The notes beneath the pieces are model-generated. The model did no database searches. It was not told the origin of the DNA and saw nothing but the letters and a program-made list of their open reading frames with translations. A DNA stretch of 64,000 bases from the NCBI RefSeq assembly GCF_014524545.1, contig NZ_CP053557.1, forward strand, positions 707,501-771,500, in the 5' to 3' direction. Of the stretch, positions 46,298-55,640 are shown one piece after another. Origin of the DNA: Exiguobacterium sp. Helios (GTDB lineage: Bacteria; Bacillota; Bacilli; Exiguobacteriales; Exiguobacteriaceae). A program made the translations under genes and the position numbers. Within the stretch, counting starts at the first letter, position 1. Each line of letters begins with the position of its first letter.

Positions 46298-47032
46298 TCA
46301 GCGTTGCCTTTCCATTTCGACCGTGAACGTATACCGGTCGCCGCGATAAGCAGAGATGACATATTCAAACGGTTGATCGGTGGCAAGGAAAGTCAGCTGC
46401 TCGACGGACAACACCGGTGAACTGACCGACAGACCGAGATGTTGCGCTTCTTCTTTTGTCGCGAGGCGTGATTCGAAAGTCTGACTGGCACGGCCAAGGT
46501 TGAGTCCACTGGCTTCAGCAAAGGCATAAAGAGACGTGATAGCGACGTCCTGATTCAATCCCGGCAACAACTGTTCCGGGATGTAGACCGTTTCGAGCGC
46601 AAGCGGTTGTTCGTTTGCGATCCGTAACCGTTTTAATTCATAGATTTTGGCTCCTTCACGAATACCAAGTTTATTCGCGATTGTCATTTCAGCAGCAATC
46701 GTCTGGTAGGACAACAATTCACTTGCCGGTTCCAATCCAAGATGTTCCATCTCTTCAGAAAAACTGGTCAAACCAGACAGTTGCATGACGATTTTTTTAT
46801 TGGCAACGAATGTACCGCGTCCTTTTTGACGAATCAGATAACCGGCGTTGACGAGGTTCGAGATGGCTTGACGGACAGTCATCCGGCTGATTTGATGGGC
46901 CTCGGCGAATTCGCGTTCTGAGGGAATCAAATCGCCCGGTTGTAATAGACCTTCTTCGATTTGTTGCTTTAAGGCAGCCTCAATTTGGTAGTAGATTGGA
47001 AGTGGTGAATTTTTATTGATGTGCTGAATCAC
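46298..47032 (-). CDS. nagR: GntR/UTRA family regulator, likely NagR (YvoA-like)
   Basis: A 244-residue repressor-type protein. It has an N-terminal winged helix (INKNSPLPIYYQIEAALKQQIEEGLLQPGDLIPSEREFAEAHQISRMTVRQAISNLVNAGYLIRQKGRGTFV) and a C-terminal UTRA ligand domain ending in FEYVISAYRGDRYTFTVEMERQR. The YvoA/DasR group responds to amino-sugar phosphates and controls nag genes. I start it at GTG (47032-47030) because AAGGGACG lies upstream and the family begins there; longer frames would add over 100 unrelated residues. It is separated from nagAB by the LCP gene. Assignment to nagAB rests on the operator match. Confidence 0.88.
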   Translation of the reverse strand: MIQHINKNSPLPIYYQIEAALKQQIEEGLLQPGDLIPSEREFAEAHQISRMTVRQAISNLVNAGYLIRQKGRGTFVANKKIVMQLSGLTSFSEEMEHLGLEPASELLSYQTIAAEMTIANKLGIREGAKIYELKRLRIANEQPLALETVYIPEQLLPGLNQDVAITSLYAFAEASGLNLGRASQTFESRLATKEEAQHLGLSVSSPVLSVEQLTFLATDQPFEYVISAYRGDRYTFTVEMERQR

Positions 47033-47067
47033 GGCATTTCGTCCCTTCGCGGTCGATAGTCTTTCAT

Positions 47068-47100
47068 CTAGTGTACTAGGAAATGAAGATGTCGACAAAC
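47068..47100 (-). promoter_or_regulatory. Candidate nagR promoter with palindromic operator
   Basis: On the minus strand TTGTCG and TACACT are 17 bp apart. The -10 lies in the perfect palindrome-like CTAGTGTACTAG (47068-47079), which could be an autoregulatory site. It does not closely match the nagA operator. Confidence 0.45.
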
Positions 47101-47160
47101 GATTGTAAGTGATTTGTGTCATAATAGAAGCAAATTCAGTACAAAAAAGGTGGAATGAAG

Positions 47161-48312
47161 ATGCGTTCAGAGCAAATTTATCCGGACGTCCGGACATTCG
47201 AATCAATCGTGACGGGTACGAAAGAAGAGCAGGGACACTGGGTGACGCTGCAACAAAGTTACTTTTATCCGGAGAGTGGGGGACAGCCTGCCGATCGGGG
47301 CACGCTGAACGGTATTCCCGTATTGGATGTTCAGCTTGAAGACGGACAGGTCTGGCATCGCCTCGAAAGTCCACTTCTTAAATCCGAAGTGCAAGGTGAA
47401 GTCGATGATGTCATTCGAACGGACCATGCAGCGCAACATACGGCGCAACACGTCATTTCTGCGATTCTTCAGGACGAGTTCCAAATCAAGACGATCAGCT
47501 TTCGGACCGGTACGGAAGAATCGACGCTTGATCTCGATTTTGACGCATGGGACGACGCCCTTCAAAGTCGACTGGAGGAACGGTTGCGGACGGTGATTCA
47601 AGCCAACCTCCTAATCACGGCGACAGAGTATACAGAAGAAGCGGCACTCCGGTTACCTTTACGAAAGACCCCTCAAGTAACCGGGAAAATCCGCGTCGTT
47701 CAAATCGGTGAACTCGATTACAGTGCCTGCGGAGGGACACATCTGGCCTTGACGTCGGAACTGGAACTGATTTTATTCACAGGACTGGAAAAGGTTCGAG
47801 GAAATATCCGCTTGGCATATGTAGCGAAAGACCGGGCATTTGGATTACTGACGACGGAACGACGTGTTTTAGCAGAAACGGCCCGTGCATTATCAGCTAA
47901 AAAAGATCAGGTTCATCTCGTCGTCGAGGAACTGAAACAGGAGCAGGTGCGTCTGAACCGTCAAATCGGACAGGCTGAAGATGCTCATGTCAAAGCGGTC
48001 TTAAAAGAACTTCTGGCGACGGACGAACCGGTCCTGACTGTGCGACATGATAAGGAAGACATCCGTTTCTCGGAAAAACTGCTGAAAGCCGTAGCCGAAG
48101 CAGGACGGACAGGATTCGTCTGGAACGAGACAGCTAAAAAATTATTCATGTGCAGTGCCGGTTCCATTCATCTCGGGCAATTTGCCAAAACTCATCTTAA
48201 GCAGTTTAATGGACGTGGCGGCGGAAGTGAAAACAATGCCCAGGCATTATTCCAAACGTATGAAGAGGCACAAGCTTATGTAGAAGCATTAAAGGAGGAA
48301 TTACATACATGA
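47161..48312 (+). CDS. AlaX-type alanyl-tRNA editing protein
   Basis: A 383-residue protein like the C-terminal half of alanyl-tRNA synthetase. Residues 1-200 form the editing domain with the zinc residues HTAQH (93-97) and CGGTH (190-194); a DHHA1 domain ends in GRGGGSENNAQAL. It would hydrolyse Ser-tRNA(Ala) or Gly-tRNA(Ala) in trans. The ATG at 47161 has AAGGTGG seven bases away; the ATG at 47155 is too close to it. An extended -10 (TGTCATAAT, up to 47125) is a likely promoter. It overlaps the next gene by four bases. Confidence 0.9.
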   Translation: MRSEQIYPDVRTFESIVTGTKEEQGHWVTLQQSYFYPESGGQPADRGTLNGIPVLDVQLEDGQVWHRLESPLLKSEVQGEVDDVIRTDHAAQHTAQHVISAILQDEFQIKTISFRTGTEESTLDLDFDAWDDALQSRLEERLRTVIQANLLITATEYTEEAALRLPLRKTPQVTGKIRVVQIGELDYSACGGTHLALTSELELILFTGLEKVRGNIRLAYVAKDRAFGLLTTERRVLAETARALSAKKDQVHLVVEELKQEQVRLNRQIGQAEDAHVKAVLKELLATDEPVLTVRHDKEDIRFSEKLLKAVAEAGRTGFVWNETAKKLFMCSAGSIHLGQFAKTHLKQFNGRGGGSENNAQALFQTYEEAQAYVEALKEELHT

Positions 48313-48737
48313 CAGTGATTCAAGTGAAAACAGCCGAACAGCAACAAGCAGTCCGAATGATCCGGGAACGGGTTTTCGTCGAGGAACAAGGGGTTCCCCG
48401 CCATTTGGAATATGATACACACGATGAAACAGCGATTCATCTGCTCGTCCTCGATGAGCAGAATCGTCCTGTCGCAACGGGGCGGACGCGTCCGTATGAT
48501 GAGCAACGGATGAAGGTCGAACGCGTCGCGACACTTGCGGCGACAAGAGGAAAAGGATACGGTGGCGAACTGATGCAGGCGATGGAACGGATTGCTCGCC
48601 GTGAAGGGCGGACGATTTTGACACTCGGTGCCCAGGTCCAGGCAATGCCGTTTTATCAAGGGCTTGGTTATGCAATTGTTTCCGATGAATTTGACGATGC
48701 CGGCATCCCGCACCGGACGATGGAGAAAAAAATTTAA
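48309..48737 (+). CDS. GNAT family N-acetyltransferase (YjcF-like)
   Basis: A 142-residue acetyltransferase. The acetyl-CoA loop is in VERVATLAATRGKGYGGELMQAM, and LGAQVQAMPFYQGLGY is the usual last part of the fold. The front, RMIRERVFVEEQGVP, is typical of the ElaA/YjcF group. The substrate is unknown. Translation is likely coupled to the tRNA-editing gene through an ATGA overlap. A terminator follows. Confidence 0.88.
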   Translation: MTVIQVKTAEQQQAVRMIRERVFVEEQGVPRHLEYDTHDETAIHLLVLDEQNRPVATGRTRPYDEQRMKVERVATLAATRGKGYGGELMQAMERIARREGRTILTLGAQVQAMPFYQGLGYAIVSDEFDDAGIPHRTMEKKI

Positions 48738-48749
48738 CGCTGATTTTTT

Positions 48750-48780
48750 AAGAAATCCTGAAAAAAGGGTTTCTTTTTTT
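48750..48780 (+). terminator. Terminator after the acetyltransferase gene
   Basis: AAGAAATCCT and AGGGTTTCTT pair (one G-U) and a T run follows. Confidence 0.9.
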
Positions 48781-48792
48781 GAAAGTCTATGT

Positions 48793-48825
48793 ATATATAT
48801 AATTCATAGTGAATTTTTATACAGA
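48793..48825 (+). promoter_or_regulatory. ARG box (ArgR/AhrC operator) before argG
   Basis: TGAATTTTTATACA (48810-48823) matches the ARG box core TGAATWWWWATTCA at 13 of 14 positions. A weaker half-match ending in AATTCA (48806) lies three bases before it, the usual tandem spacing. A TATAAT (48798-48803) overlaps, so arginine-bound ArgR would occlude the promoter. Confidence 0.7.
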
Positions 48826-48857
48826 CAGATACAGTCGAATTCAAGGAGGAAATAAGA

Positions 48858-50063
48858 ATGACAAAACAAAAATTGATTTTAGCGTATTCGGGTGGACTCG
48901 ATACTTCAGTCGCCATCAAATGGTTGAGCAAGGATTATGACGTCGTCGCATTATGCATGGACGTCGGCGAAGGAAAAGATTTGTCAGTCATCAAAGAAAA
49001 AGCGTTACTTGTCGGAGCAATCGAATCCATCGTTCTTGATGTCAAAGACGAATTCGCAAATGACTTTGTTTTGCCGGCCCTTCAGTACGGTGCGCATTAT
49101 GAAGGAGCCTATCCTCTGATTTCCGCCTTATCTCGTCCATTGATTGCTGAAAAACTGGTCGAAGTGGCTCATGCCCACGGTGCCACAGCAGTCGCCCACG
49201 GCTGTACCGGAAAAGGAAACGACCAAGTCCGGTTCGAAGTTTCGGTTGCAGCACTCGATCCGTCACTCGAAGTCATCGCGCCGGTTCGTGAATGGAAATG
49301 GTCACGTGAAGAAGAGATCGCTTATGCGAAAGAAAATGATGTGCCGATTCCAATCAATCTCGACAGTCCATATTCAATCGACATGAACTTATGGGGACGC
49401 AGTAATGAATGTGGCGTTCTTGAAAATCCATGGACAGAGCCACCGCAAGATGCCTATGCCCTGACAGTTGCACCGGAAGACGCGCCGGATCAAGCGGAAG
49501 AAGTCATCATCGGTTTTGAAGCAGGTGTCCCGGTTTCAATCAATGGTACAGCGTATCCGCTGGCAAAACTGATTACCGAACTGAATATTATCGCCGGTGC
49601 ACATGGCGTCGGACGGATTGATCATGTCGAAAACCGTTTGGTCGGAATCAAGTCACGTGAAGTCTATGAGTGCCCGGGTGCAACGGTCTTACTGAAAGCA
49701 CATGCAGCCCTTGAGACCATCACATTGACGAAAGATGTCGCACACTTTAAACCGATTCTCAGCAAACAATATGCAGAAACGATTTACAACGGATTGTTCC
49801 ATGCTCCGCTGACGAAAGGGCTCAAGGCCTTCTTGACGGCAACGCAACAGGACGTGACCGGCGAAGTCCGTGTCAAACTCTATAAAGGGAATGCAACCGT
49901 TACAGGACGTCAGTCAGCCGTTTCATTGTACGACGAGAAACTCGCGACCTACACAAAAGAAGATGCCTTTGATCACGAAGCAGCGAAAGGATTCATTAAA
50001 TTGCATGGTCTTGCGATTGCGACACATGCCAGTGTCCATCGTCAGGAAGGCGTGAAAAAATGA
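48858..50063 (+). CDS. argG: Argininosuccinate synthase
   Basis: A 401-residue enzyme joining citrulline and aspartate with ATP. The PP-loop [15 protein letters not shown] is at the N-terminus, and [15 protein letters not shown] and [23 protein letters not shown] bind the substrates. Ribosome site AAGGAGGAA. It overlaps argH by four bases. Confidence 0.98.
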   Translation: MTKQKLILAYSGGLDTSVAIKWLSKDYDVVALCMDVGEGKDLSVIKEKALLVGAIESIVLDVKDEFANDFVLPALQYGAHYEGAYPLISALSRPLIAEKLVEVAHAHGATAVAHGCTGKGNDQVRFEVSVAALDPSLEVIAPVREWKWSREEEIAYAKENDVPIPINLDSPYSIDMNLWGRSNECGVLENPWTEPPQDAYALTVAPEDAPDQAEEVIIGFEAGVPVSINGTAYPLAKLITELNIIAGAHGVGRIDHVENRLVGIKSREVYECPGATVLLKAHAALETITLTKDVAHFKPILSKQYAETIYNGLFHAPLTKGLKAFLTATQQDVTGEVRVKLYKGNATVTGRQSAVSLYDEKLATYTKEDAFDHEAAKGFIKLHGLAIATHASVHRQEGVKK

Positions 50064-51430
50064 CGAAACTATGGGGCGGACGTTTTACGGAAAGTGCTTC
50101 CGCTCAAGCGGAAGCCTTCGGCGCATCGATTTCATTTGATCAGAAATTAGCCGCCGTTGATTTGCAAGGGAGTCTTGCGCATGCACAGATGTTGTATGAA
50201 CAAGGGATTCTTGAGAAAACCGAGTGGCAACAAATCGAAGCCGGGCTGAAACAGTTACAAACGACACTCGATCAGCACGTCTACACGACGGTTGACGAAG
50301 ATATCCACATGAATCTTGAACGGTTGCTGACGGAACAGATTGGTCCCGTTGCCGGGAAGCTGCACACGGCGCGCAGTCGAAACGATCAGGTCGCGACTGA
50401 TTTGCATCTCTGGATGGAACAACATGTTCTCGAACTCCTGACCAGCATCCGTAATCTGCAATCCGTCATTACGGAACAAGCGGAGCAACATGTCGAGACG
50501 GTCATGCCGGGTTACACCCATCTGCAGCGGGCACAGCCGATTTCACTGGCACATCACTTGCTCGCTTACTTTTGGATGTTTGAACGGGATGCCGATCGGT
50601 TGACGGATAACTTAAAGCGGATCCGGATGTCGCCGCTCGGTGCAGGGGCACTGGCGGGAACGACTTTCCCGATTGACCGGTTCAAGTCAGCCGAGCTGCT
50701 TGGTTTTGAACAGGTCTATCCGAATAGTCTGGATGCGGTCTCGGACCGGGACTTCGTCATCGAGTATCTCGGTATCGCCTCAACAGTGATGATGCACTTG
50801 TCACGCTTTTGCGAAGAAATCATCATCTGGGCTTCACAGGAGTTTTCATTCATCGAATTATCCGACGCGTTTTCAACGGGATCGAGTATGATGCCACAGA
50901 AAAAAAATCCGGATTTCGCAGAACTGATTCGCGGTAAAACAGGACGTGTCTATGGTAACCTGATGGGCTTCCTGACGACGATGAAGGCTCTTCCGCTCGC
51001 TTACAATAAAGATATGCAAGAAGATAAAGAGGGTGTCTTTGATACCGCTGATACGGTGTTACAATCCGTTCAAATTTTTACAGGCATGATCGAATCCGCT
51101 ACGTTTAAGACAGAAGCGCTCAAGAAGGCGACGATGCAAGACTTCTCGAATGCAACGGAACTGGCAGATTATCTGGTCACAAAAGGGATTCCGTTCCGGG
51201 AAGCGCATGAAATCGTTGGGAAAGCCGTCCTACATTGTGTGCAGAGCGGATGTTTCTTAAAAGATTTGACGCTGTCGACGTATCAGACGTTCCATCCGGT
51301 CATTGCGGAAGATGTATATCCGTTGCTCGATCCGGTTCAAGCCGTCGCACGACGGGGAAGTTACGGCGGGACCGGTTTTACAGCCGTCCGGGAACAACTC
51401 ACATTAGCGAAGAAGTACCTTGAAAAATGA
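50060..51430 (+). CDS. argH: Argininosuccinate lyase
   Basis: A 456-residue lyase of the fumarase superfamily that yields arginine and fumarate. It opens with [39 protein letters not shown] and the signature [16 protein letters not shown] (catalytic Ser) are present. It forms an operon with argG. I see no clear terminator between it and the lysC leader. Confidence 0.98.
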   Translation: MTKLWGGRFTESASAQAEAFGASISFDQKLAAVDLQGSLAHAQMLYEQGILEKTEWQQIEAGLKQLQTTLDQHVYTTVDEDIHMNLERLLTEQIGPVAGKLHTARSRNDQVATDLHLWMEQHVLELLTSIRNLQSVITEQAEQHVETVMPGYTHLQRAQPISLAHHLLAYFWMFERDADRLTDNLKRIRMSPLGAGALAGTTFPIDRFKSAELLGFEQVYPNSLDAVSDRDFVIEYLGIASTVMMHLSRFCEEIIIWASQEFSFIELSDAFSTGSSMMPQKKNPDFAELIRGKTGRVYGNLMGFLTTMKALPLAYNKDMQEDKEGVFDTADTVLQSVQIFTGMIESATFKTEALKKATMQDFSNATELADYLVTKGIPFREAHEIVGKAVLHCVQSGCFLKDLTLSTYQTFHPVIAEDVYPLLDPVQAVARRGSYGGTGFTAVREQLTLAKKYLEK

Positions 51431-51459
51431 TAAAATTCAAAAAAAGTTTGGCAAATCAC

Positions 51460-51488
51460 TGGATTTAACAAAAAATGTTTGCTATAAC
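51460..51488 (+). promoter_or_regulatory. Candidate promoter of the lysine operon
   Basis: An extended -10, TGCTATAAC (51480-51488), is 18 bases before the riboswitch aptamer. The -35 (TGGATT at 51460) is weak. Confidence 0.5.
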
Positions 51489-51505
51489 TGTAACTAACAA
51501 CCGAC

Positions 51506-51763
51506 AGATAGAGGCGCGGATGACATCAGTAGCAACACTTACAAAGGCAAGCATGCCAAGTGATGTGAAAGGGGAAATCCGCCGAAGTGAACAGGAAAAT
51601 GCTTTTTCCTGATTGCTGGTACAACGGTTAAGATCCGTTGTACTGCCGAAACCCACGTTTCGGAGCGCTATCTTACGTAAAAGAACGAATGACACTGTCA
51701 TCGTTTGTCCGATCGTGATAACGACGGGCCGTAGGAACGCTCCTACCGGCCCGTCGTTTTTTT
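51506..51763 (+). promoter_or_regulatory. Lysine riboswitch (L box) with terminator
   Basis: The aptamer runs from AGATAG (51506-51511) to CTATCT (51668-51673), which form P1. Conserved core pieces are AGAGGCGCGG, AAAGGGG, CGCCGAAG, GCTGG, ACTGCCGAAACCC and GGAGCGCTATCT. A strong terminator, ACGACGGGCC plus GTAGGA with TCCTAC plus GGCCCGTCGT (51721-51757) and a T run, follows. High lysine should stop transcription before lysC. This leader fills the 361-bp gap between argH and lysC. Confidence 0.96.
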
Positions 51764-51791
51764 CTGTTTCGGGACAAAAGGAGATAGGATT

Positions 51792-52991
51792 GTGACAACT
51801 GTACTTAAATTTGGTGGTAGTTCGGTTGCGACTGTCGAACAGATTCAGTCAATTGCGAATTATTTGAAGAATCGGACGGATCAAGGGGAGAAATTAGTCG
51901 TCGTCGTATCAGCGATGGGGAAAATGACGGATTCATTGATTGCCCAAGCACAAGCGATTACCGACCGGCCGGAACGGCGCGAACTGGATCGTCTGCTTGC
52001 AATCGGAGAAGAACAGACGATTTCGTTACTCAGCATCGCGCTGAATTCACTCGGGACAAAAGCCTTGTCGCAAACGGGAGCCCAAGCCGGCATCAGTACG
52101 ATGGGGCTGCATACGAAAAGTAAAATCAAACAAATCGACGGTGAACTGCTCCGGAAAAAACTTGAAACCTACGATGTGATCATCGTCGCCGGTTTCCAAG
52201 GGGTCAATGAACTGGGGGATGTCACGACACTCGGACGCGGCGGATCAGATACGACAGCCGTTGCCTTAGCAGCCGTCCTTGATAAACGTTGTGAGATCTA
52301 TACGGATGTTGACGGTGTCTATACGGCAGATCCACGGATTCATGCTGCAGCGCAGCCGATTCCGCACATTTCATACGATGAGATGATGGAAATGAGTGCT
52401 CTTGGCTCAAAAGTCATGGAGATGCGCAGTGTCGAACTCGGTAAAAAATACGGCGTCCACATCTTCGTCGGAAAAACACTAGAATCGAAAAGAGGGACTT
52501 GGATTATGGAGGCAACGGAAACGATGGAACAGAAAGCAGTAACGAGTGTCAGTGTGACGAAAAACGTCCTGACGGTATCAATCAAACACGTTCCACAGAC
52601 GAATTCAGCGGTCGCGGATATCTTTGAACTGTTGTCAGGTCGCCACGTCAACATTGATATGATCAGTCAGACGACGTTTGACAGTGACATCTTCCTTTCC
52701 TTCTCTTGTCCGTTAGACGAAGAAGAGTTTTTGGAAGAGGCCTTGCAGGATATCATCAATCGTTTCCCGACCGTCAAAGTCGATCGTCATAACCAACATG
52801 CCAAATTATCGGTCGTCGGAATCGGCATGCGGGACGCAACCGGCGTCGCTTCGAAATTATTTGCGATTTTCCGGGCCGAAAACATCACGTTTTATCAGGT
52901 TACAACATCAGAGATCAGCATCTCATATACGATTGCCCAAGCTGACATCGAACGGACCGTCGCAGCAATTGCTCAAGCATTCGACCTGTAA
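51792..52991 (+). CDS. lysC: Aspartate kinase, lysine-regulated type
   Basis: A 399-residue enzyme phosphorylating aspartate, the entry to lysine and diaminopimelate synthesis. The kinase domain has VLKFGGSSVAT, VVVVSAMGKMTDSL, VIIVAGFQG and LGRGGSDTTAVALAA, and two ACT domains follow (from about residue 250). It starts at GTG behind AAAGGAGAT. An internal ATG at 52506 has its own ribosome-site-like AGAGGG and would give a 161-residue beta subunit, as in B. subtilis LysC. Placement behind a lysine riboswitch supports lysC rather than dapG. Confidence 0.95.
   Translation: MTTVLKFGGSSVATVEQIQSIANYLKNRTDQGEKLVVVVSAMGKMTDSLIAQAQAITDRPERRELDRLLAIGEEQTISLLSIALNSLGTKALSQTGAQAGISTMGLHTKSKIKQIDGELLRKKLETYDVIIVAGFQGVNELGDVTTLGRGGSDTTAVALAAVLDKRCEIYTDVDGVYTADPRIHAAAQPIPHISYDEMMEMSALGSKVMEMRSVELGKKYGVHIFVGKTLESKRGTWIMEATETMEQKAVTSVSVTKNVLTVSIKHVPQTNSAVADIFELLSGRHVNIDMISQTTFDSDIFLSFSCPLDEEEFLEEALQDIINRFPTVKVDRHNQHAKLSVVGIGMRDATGVASKLFAIFRAENITFYQVTTSEISISYTIAQADIERTVAAIAQAFDL
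52506..52991 (+). CDS. Possible in-frame beta subunit of aspartate kinase (internal start)
   Basis: ATG at 52506 lies in the lysC frame at residue 239, nine bases after AGAGGG (52491-52496). The product, starting MEATETMEQKAVTS, would consist of the ACT regulatory domains. B. subtilis aspartokinase II has just such an alpha/beta arrangement with a beta chain of similar size. Use of this start here is inferred. Confidence 0.55.
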   Translation: MEATETMEQKAVTSVSVTKNVLTVSIKHVPQTNSAVADIFELLSGRHVNIDMISQTTFDSDIFLSFSCPLDEEEFLEEALQDIINRFPTVKVDRHNQHAKLSVVGIGMRDATGVASKLFAIFRAENITFYQVTTSEISISYTIAQADIERTVAAIAQAFDL

Positions 52992-53003
52992 GGAGGAAAT
53001 CAT

Positions 53004-53996
53004 ATGTATCATGTCGCAGTCATTGGCGCAACCGGCGCCGTTGGTCAAAAAATGTTACAAGTCCTGGCGGAACTCGACTTTCCGGTTCGTCAGATTTCAG
53101 CGTACGCTTCAGCCCGTTCTGCCGGGAAAACCGTCCAGTTCAAAGGACAGGACGTCACGATTCAAGCATTATCGGAGCAGATTACGGAAGACGGCATCGA
53201 TGTGGCGCTGTTTGCAGCAGGCGGCACCATCAGTGAGCAGTATGCACCGTTACTGGCTGCAGCAGGCACACTGGTCGTCGACAATTCAAGCGCCTTCCGG
53301 ATGCAGGCCGATATCCCGCTTGTCGTACCGGAAGTGAATCCGCAAGCAATCGGACCAAATGACCGTTTGATTGCCAACCCGAACTGTTCGACGATTCAAT
53401 CGGTCGTCGCCCTGGCGCCGCTTCAACAATTTGGTTTGAAACGTGTTAACTATACGACGTATCAAGCCGTGTCCGGTTCCGGTCAAAAAGGAATCGAGGA
53501 TTTAGCCCGCGGCAGCCGCGGCGAAGAACCGGTCAATTATCCGCATCCGATTCACGATAACATTCTGCCGCATATCGATGTGTTCTTACCAGACGGTTAC
53601 ACGAAAGAAGAACAGAAAATGATTGACGAAACACGAAAAATCTTCCAGCTACCGGAGTTACCGGTCAGTGCGACATGTGTCCGGGTTCCGGTCACGAATT
53701 CGCATTCTGTCGCCATCAACGTGACATTCGAGCAGGAGACAAGCGTTGCCGCCATCCGTGCCTCATTAGCGGAAGCACCAGGCGTCATTCTCGTCGATGA
53801 TGTCAGTCAAAACCAATATCCGATGCCGCTTGATGCAAGCGGAACAGATGACGTCTATGTCGGACGGATTCGTCAGGATAAAAGTCTTGCCAATACATTC
53901 CACATCTGGTGTGTCGCCGATAACATCCGTAAAGGGGCCGCTTCGAACGCTGTCCAGGTAGCGCGTCAAGCACTTGAAAGTTCAATCCATTCTTAA
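53004..53996 (+). CDS. asd: Aspartate-semialdehyde dehydrogenase
   Basis: A 330-residue NADPH-dependent enzyme reducing aspartyl phosphate. VAVIGATGAVGQKML binds the cofactor, NPNCSTIQ carries the catalytic Cys, and ATCVRVPVTNSHS has the active-site residues of the C-terminal part. The ribosome site AAGGAGGAA comes right after the lysC stop. Second gene of the lysine operon. Confidence 0.97.
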   Translation: MYHVAVIGATGAVGQKMLQVLAELDFPVRQISAYASARSAGKTVQFKGQDVTIQALSEQITEDGIDVALFAAGGTISEQYAPLLAAAGTLVVDNSSAFRMQADIPLVVPEVNPQAIGPNDRLIANPNCSTIQSVVALAPLQQFGLKRVNYTTYQAVSGSGQKGIEDLARGSRGEEPVNYPHPIHDNILPHIDVFLPDGYTKEEQKMIDETRKIFQLPELPVSATCVRVPVTNSHSVAINVTFEQETSVAAIRASLAEAPGVILVDDVSQNQYPMPLDASGTDDVYVGRIRQDKSLANTFHIWCVADNIRKGAASNAVQVARQALESSIHS

Positions 53997-54015
53997 AAAA
54001 CGGGGAGGAATCGAT

Positions 54016-54897
54016 ATGTTTAAAGGAGCAGGAACAGCACTGGCTACACCATTTACATCAACCGGTGAGCTGGATTTAGCGGTATTTGAACAACTGATCG
54101 AACAACAACTCGCAGCGAATATTCAAGCGTTAGTCGTCGGAGGGACGACCGGAGAAGGGTCAACGTTGACGAATGAAGAGTTTGAAACATTACTGGAAAC
54201 GGCAGTCCGTGTGACAGCCGGACGTGTACCGGTCATTGCCGGGACCGGAACGAACAATACGGCACAGACGATTGAAAAAACACAGACGGCAGCCCGACTT
54301 GGTGCTGATGCGGCAATGCTTGTCACACCTTACTACAATAAGACATCACAAGCAGGACTCGTCGCCCACTTCACGGCGGTTGCGGATGCAGTTGATTTGC
54401 CAATCATGCTCTACAATGTTCCGTCACGGACAGGGGTCGCGATTTCCATCGAAACAGCCGTCACACTTGCCAAACATCCGAACATCCAAGCGTTTAAAGA
54501 AGCAAGCGGTGACGTCAGTTTCATGGGCGAATTGATGACGGCCTTACCCGCTGACTTTGCGGTCTTCTGTGGCAACGATGATCAAATTCTTCCTTATATG
54601 GCATGGGGGGCACAAGGCGTGATTTCCGTCTTGTCGAATCCATACCCGGCAGAAACGCAGGCGCTTGCAGAAGCGTTACTGGCAAACGACTATGTTACGG
54701 CACGACGGATTCAAAGTGATTTGATGCCTGTCATCTCCGCGTTGTTCAGCGATGTCAATCCGATTCCCGTCAAAGCAGCGCTCGAAGAAATCGGACTGGC
54801 GGTCGGAGCACCGCGTCTGCCGCTCGTCCGTCAGTCGGAAGCGGGACATGCGCATCTGCTTGAGATGATGCGGAGTTACAAAGGAGTGGTTGGATGA
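54016..54897 (+). CDS. dapA: 4-hydroxy-tetrahydrodipicolinate synthase
   Basis: A 293-residue aldolase-type TIM barrel condensing pyruvate with aspartate semialdehyde. GGTTGEGSTLTNEE, the catalytic Tyr in YNVPSRTG and the Schiff-base Lys in FKEASGD are present. The ATG at 54016 follows GGGGAGGAA; the in-frame region before it overlaps asd and is not family-like. Overlaps dapB by four bases. Confidence 0.97.
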   Translation: MFKGAGTALATPFTSTGELDLAVFEQLIEQQLAANIQALVVGGTTGEGSTLTNEEFETLLETAVRVTAGRVPVIAGTGTNNTAQTIEKTQTAARLGADAAMLVTPYYNKTSQAGLVAHFTAVADAVDLPIMLYNVPSRTGVAISIETAVTLAKHPNIQAFKEASGDVSFMGELMTALPADFAVFCGNDDQILPYMAWGAQGVISVLSNPYPAETQALAEALLANDYVTARRIQSDLMPVISALFSDVNPIPVKAALEEIGLAVGAPRLPLVRQSEAGHAHLLEMMRSYKGVVG

Positions 54898-55640
54898 AAC
54901 TCGCCATTCACGGATACGGGGCAACCGGACATTTCGTCCACGAACTGGCACCGGATGATGTCGTCGCCGTCATCGATAAAACGAAAACGGCGGATCAGGT
55001 CCCGTCTTACGGTACGCTTGCCGAAATGACGGAGTCGGTCGATGCGATCATTGATTTTTCGCATCCGAGTCTTTTGCCGGACTTGCTTGCTTATGGGATT
55101 AAAACGAAGACACCACTCGTCATTGCGACGACGGGTTTCTCGGAAGCGGAACTGCAGACGATTCGCGATGCTTCGACACAAATTCCGATTTTCCAATCGT
55201 ATAACATGTCGTTTGGAATCGCGATGATGCAACAGCTGTTAAAAACACTCGTTCCGCTCGCCGGAGCATTCGACATCGAACTGCTTGAGAAACACCACAA
55301 TCAAAAAGTCGATGCACCGAGCGGGACGGCGGAGCTGTTGCTCCGGACCATCCAGGATTTACGAGATGTCCAACCGGTCTACGAACGGGAGTCGACGCGT
55401 GAGAAGCGGGAGCCAAACGAAATCGGAATGCACTCGATGCGTGGGGGAACGATTTTCGGCGAACATGAAGTATTGTTTGCGGGCGTCGATGAATTGATTG
55501 AAATCAAACACACGGCGTTATCAAAAAAAGTATTCGCTTCAGGTGCCATCAAAGCGGCGGAAGCGCTCATTCAAAAATCAGCGGGACTCTATACACTGGA
55601 GACGCTTTACACACAGGAGGATTCACATGTTATTAACTGA
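54894..55640 (+). CDS. dapB: 4-hydroxy-tetrahydrodipicolinate reductase
   Basis: A 248-residue NAD(P)H-dependent reductase. The dinucleotide site is the short form [15 protein letters not shown], and the catalytic [18 protein letters not shown] is diagnostic of DapB. It is slightly shorter than E. coli DapB, mainly in the region after the cofactor loop. dapH starts 14 bases inside its 3' end. Confidence 0.96.
   Translation: MKLAIHGYGATGHFVHELAPDDVVAVIDKTKTADQVPSYGTLAEMTESVDAIIDFSHPSLLPDLLAYGIKTKTPLVIATTGFSEAELQTIRDASTQIPIFQSYNMSFGIAMMQQLLKTLVPLAGAFDIELLEKHHNQKVDAPSGTAELLLRTIQDLRDVQPVYERESTREKREPNEIGMHSMRGGTIFGEHEVLFAGVDELIEIKHTALSKKVFASGAIKAAEALIQKSAGLYTLETLYTQEDSHVIN

Noticed and set aside
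51431-51480. Terminator after argH
   Set aside because: TTGAA/TTCAA near 51420-51440 forms only a weak stem followed by A residues, not T residues.
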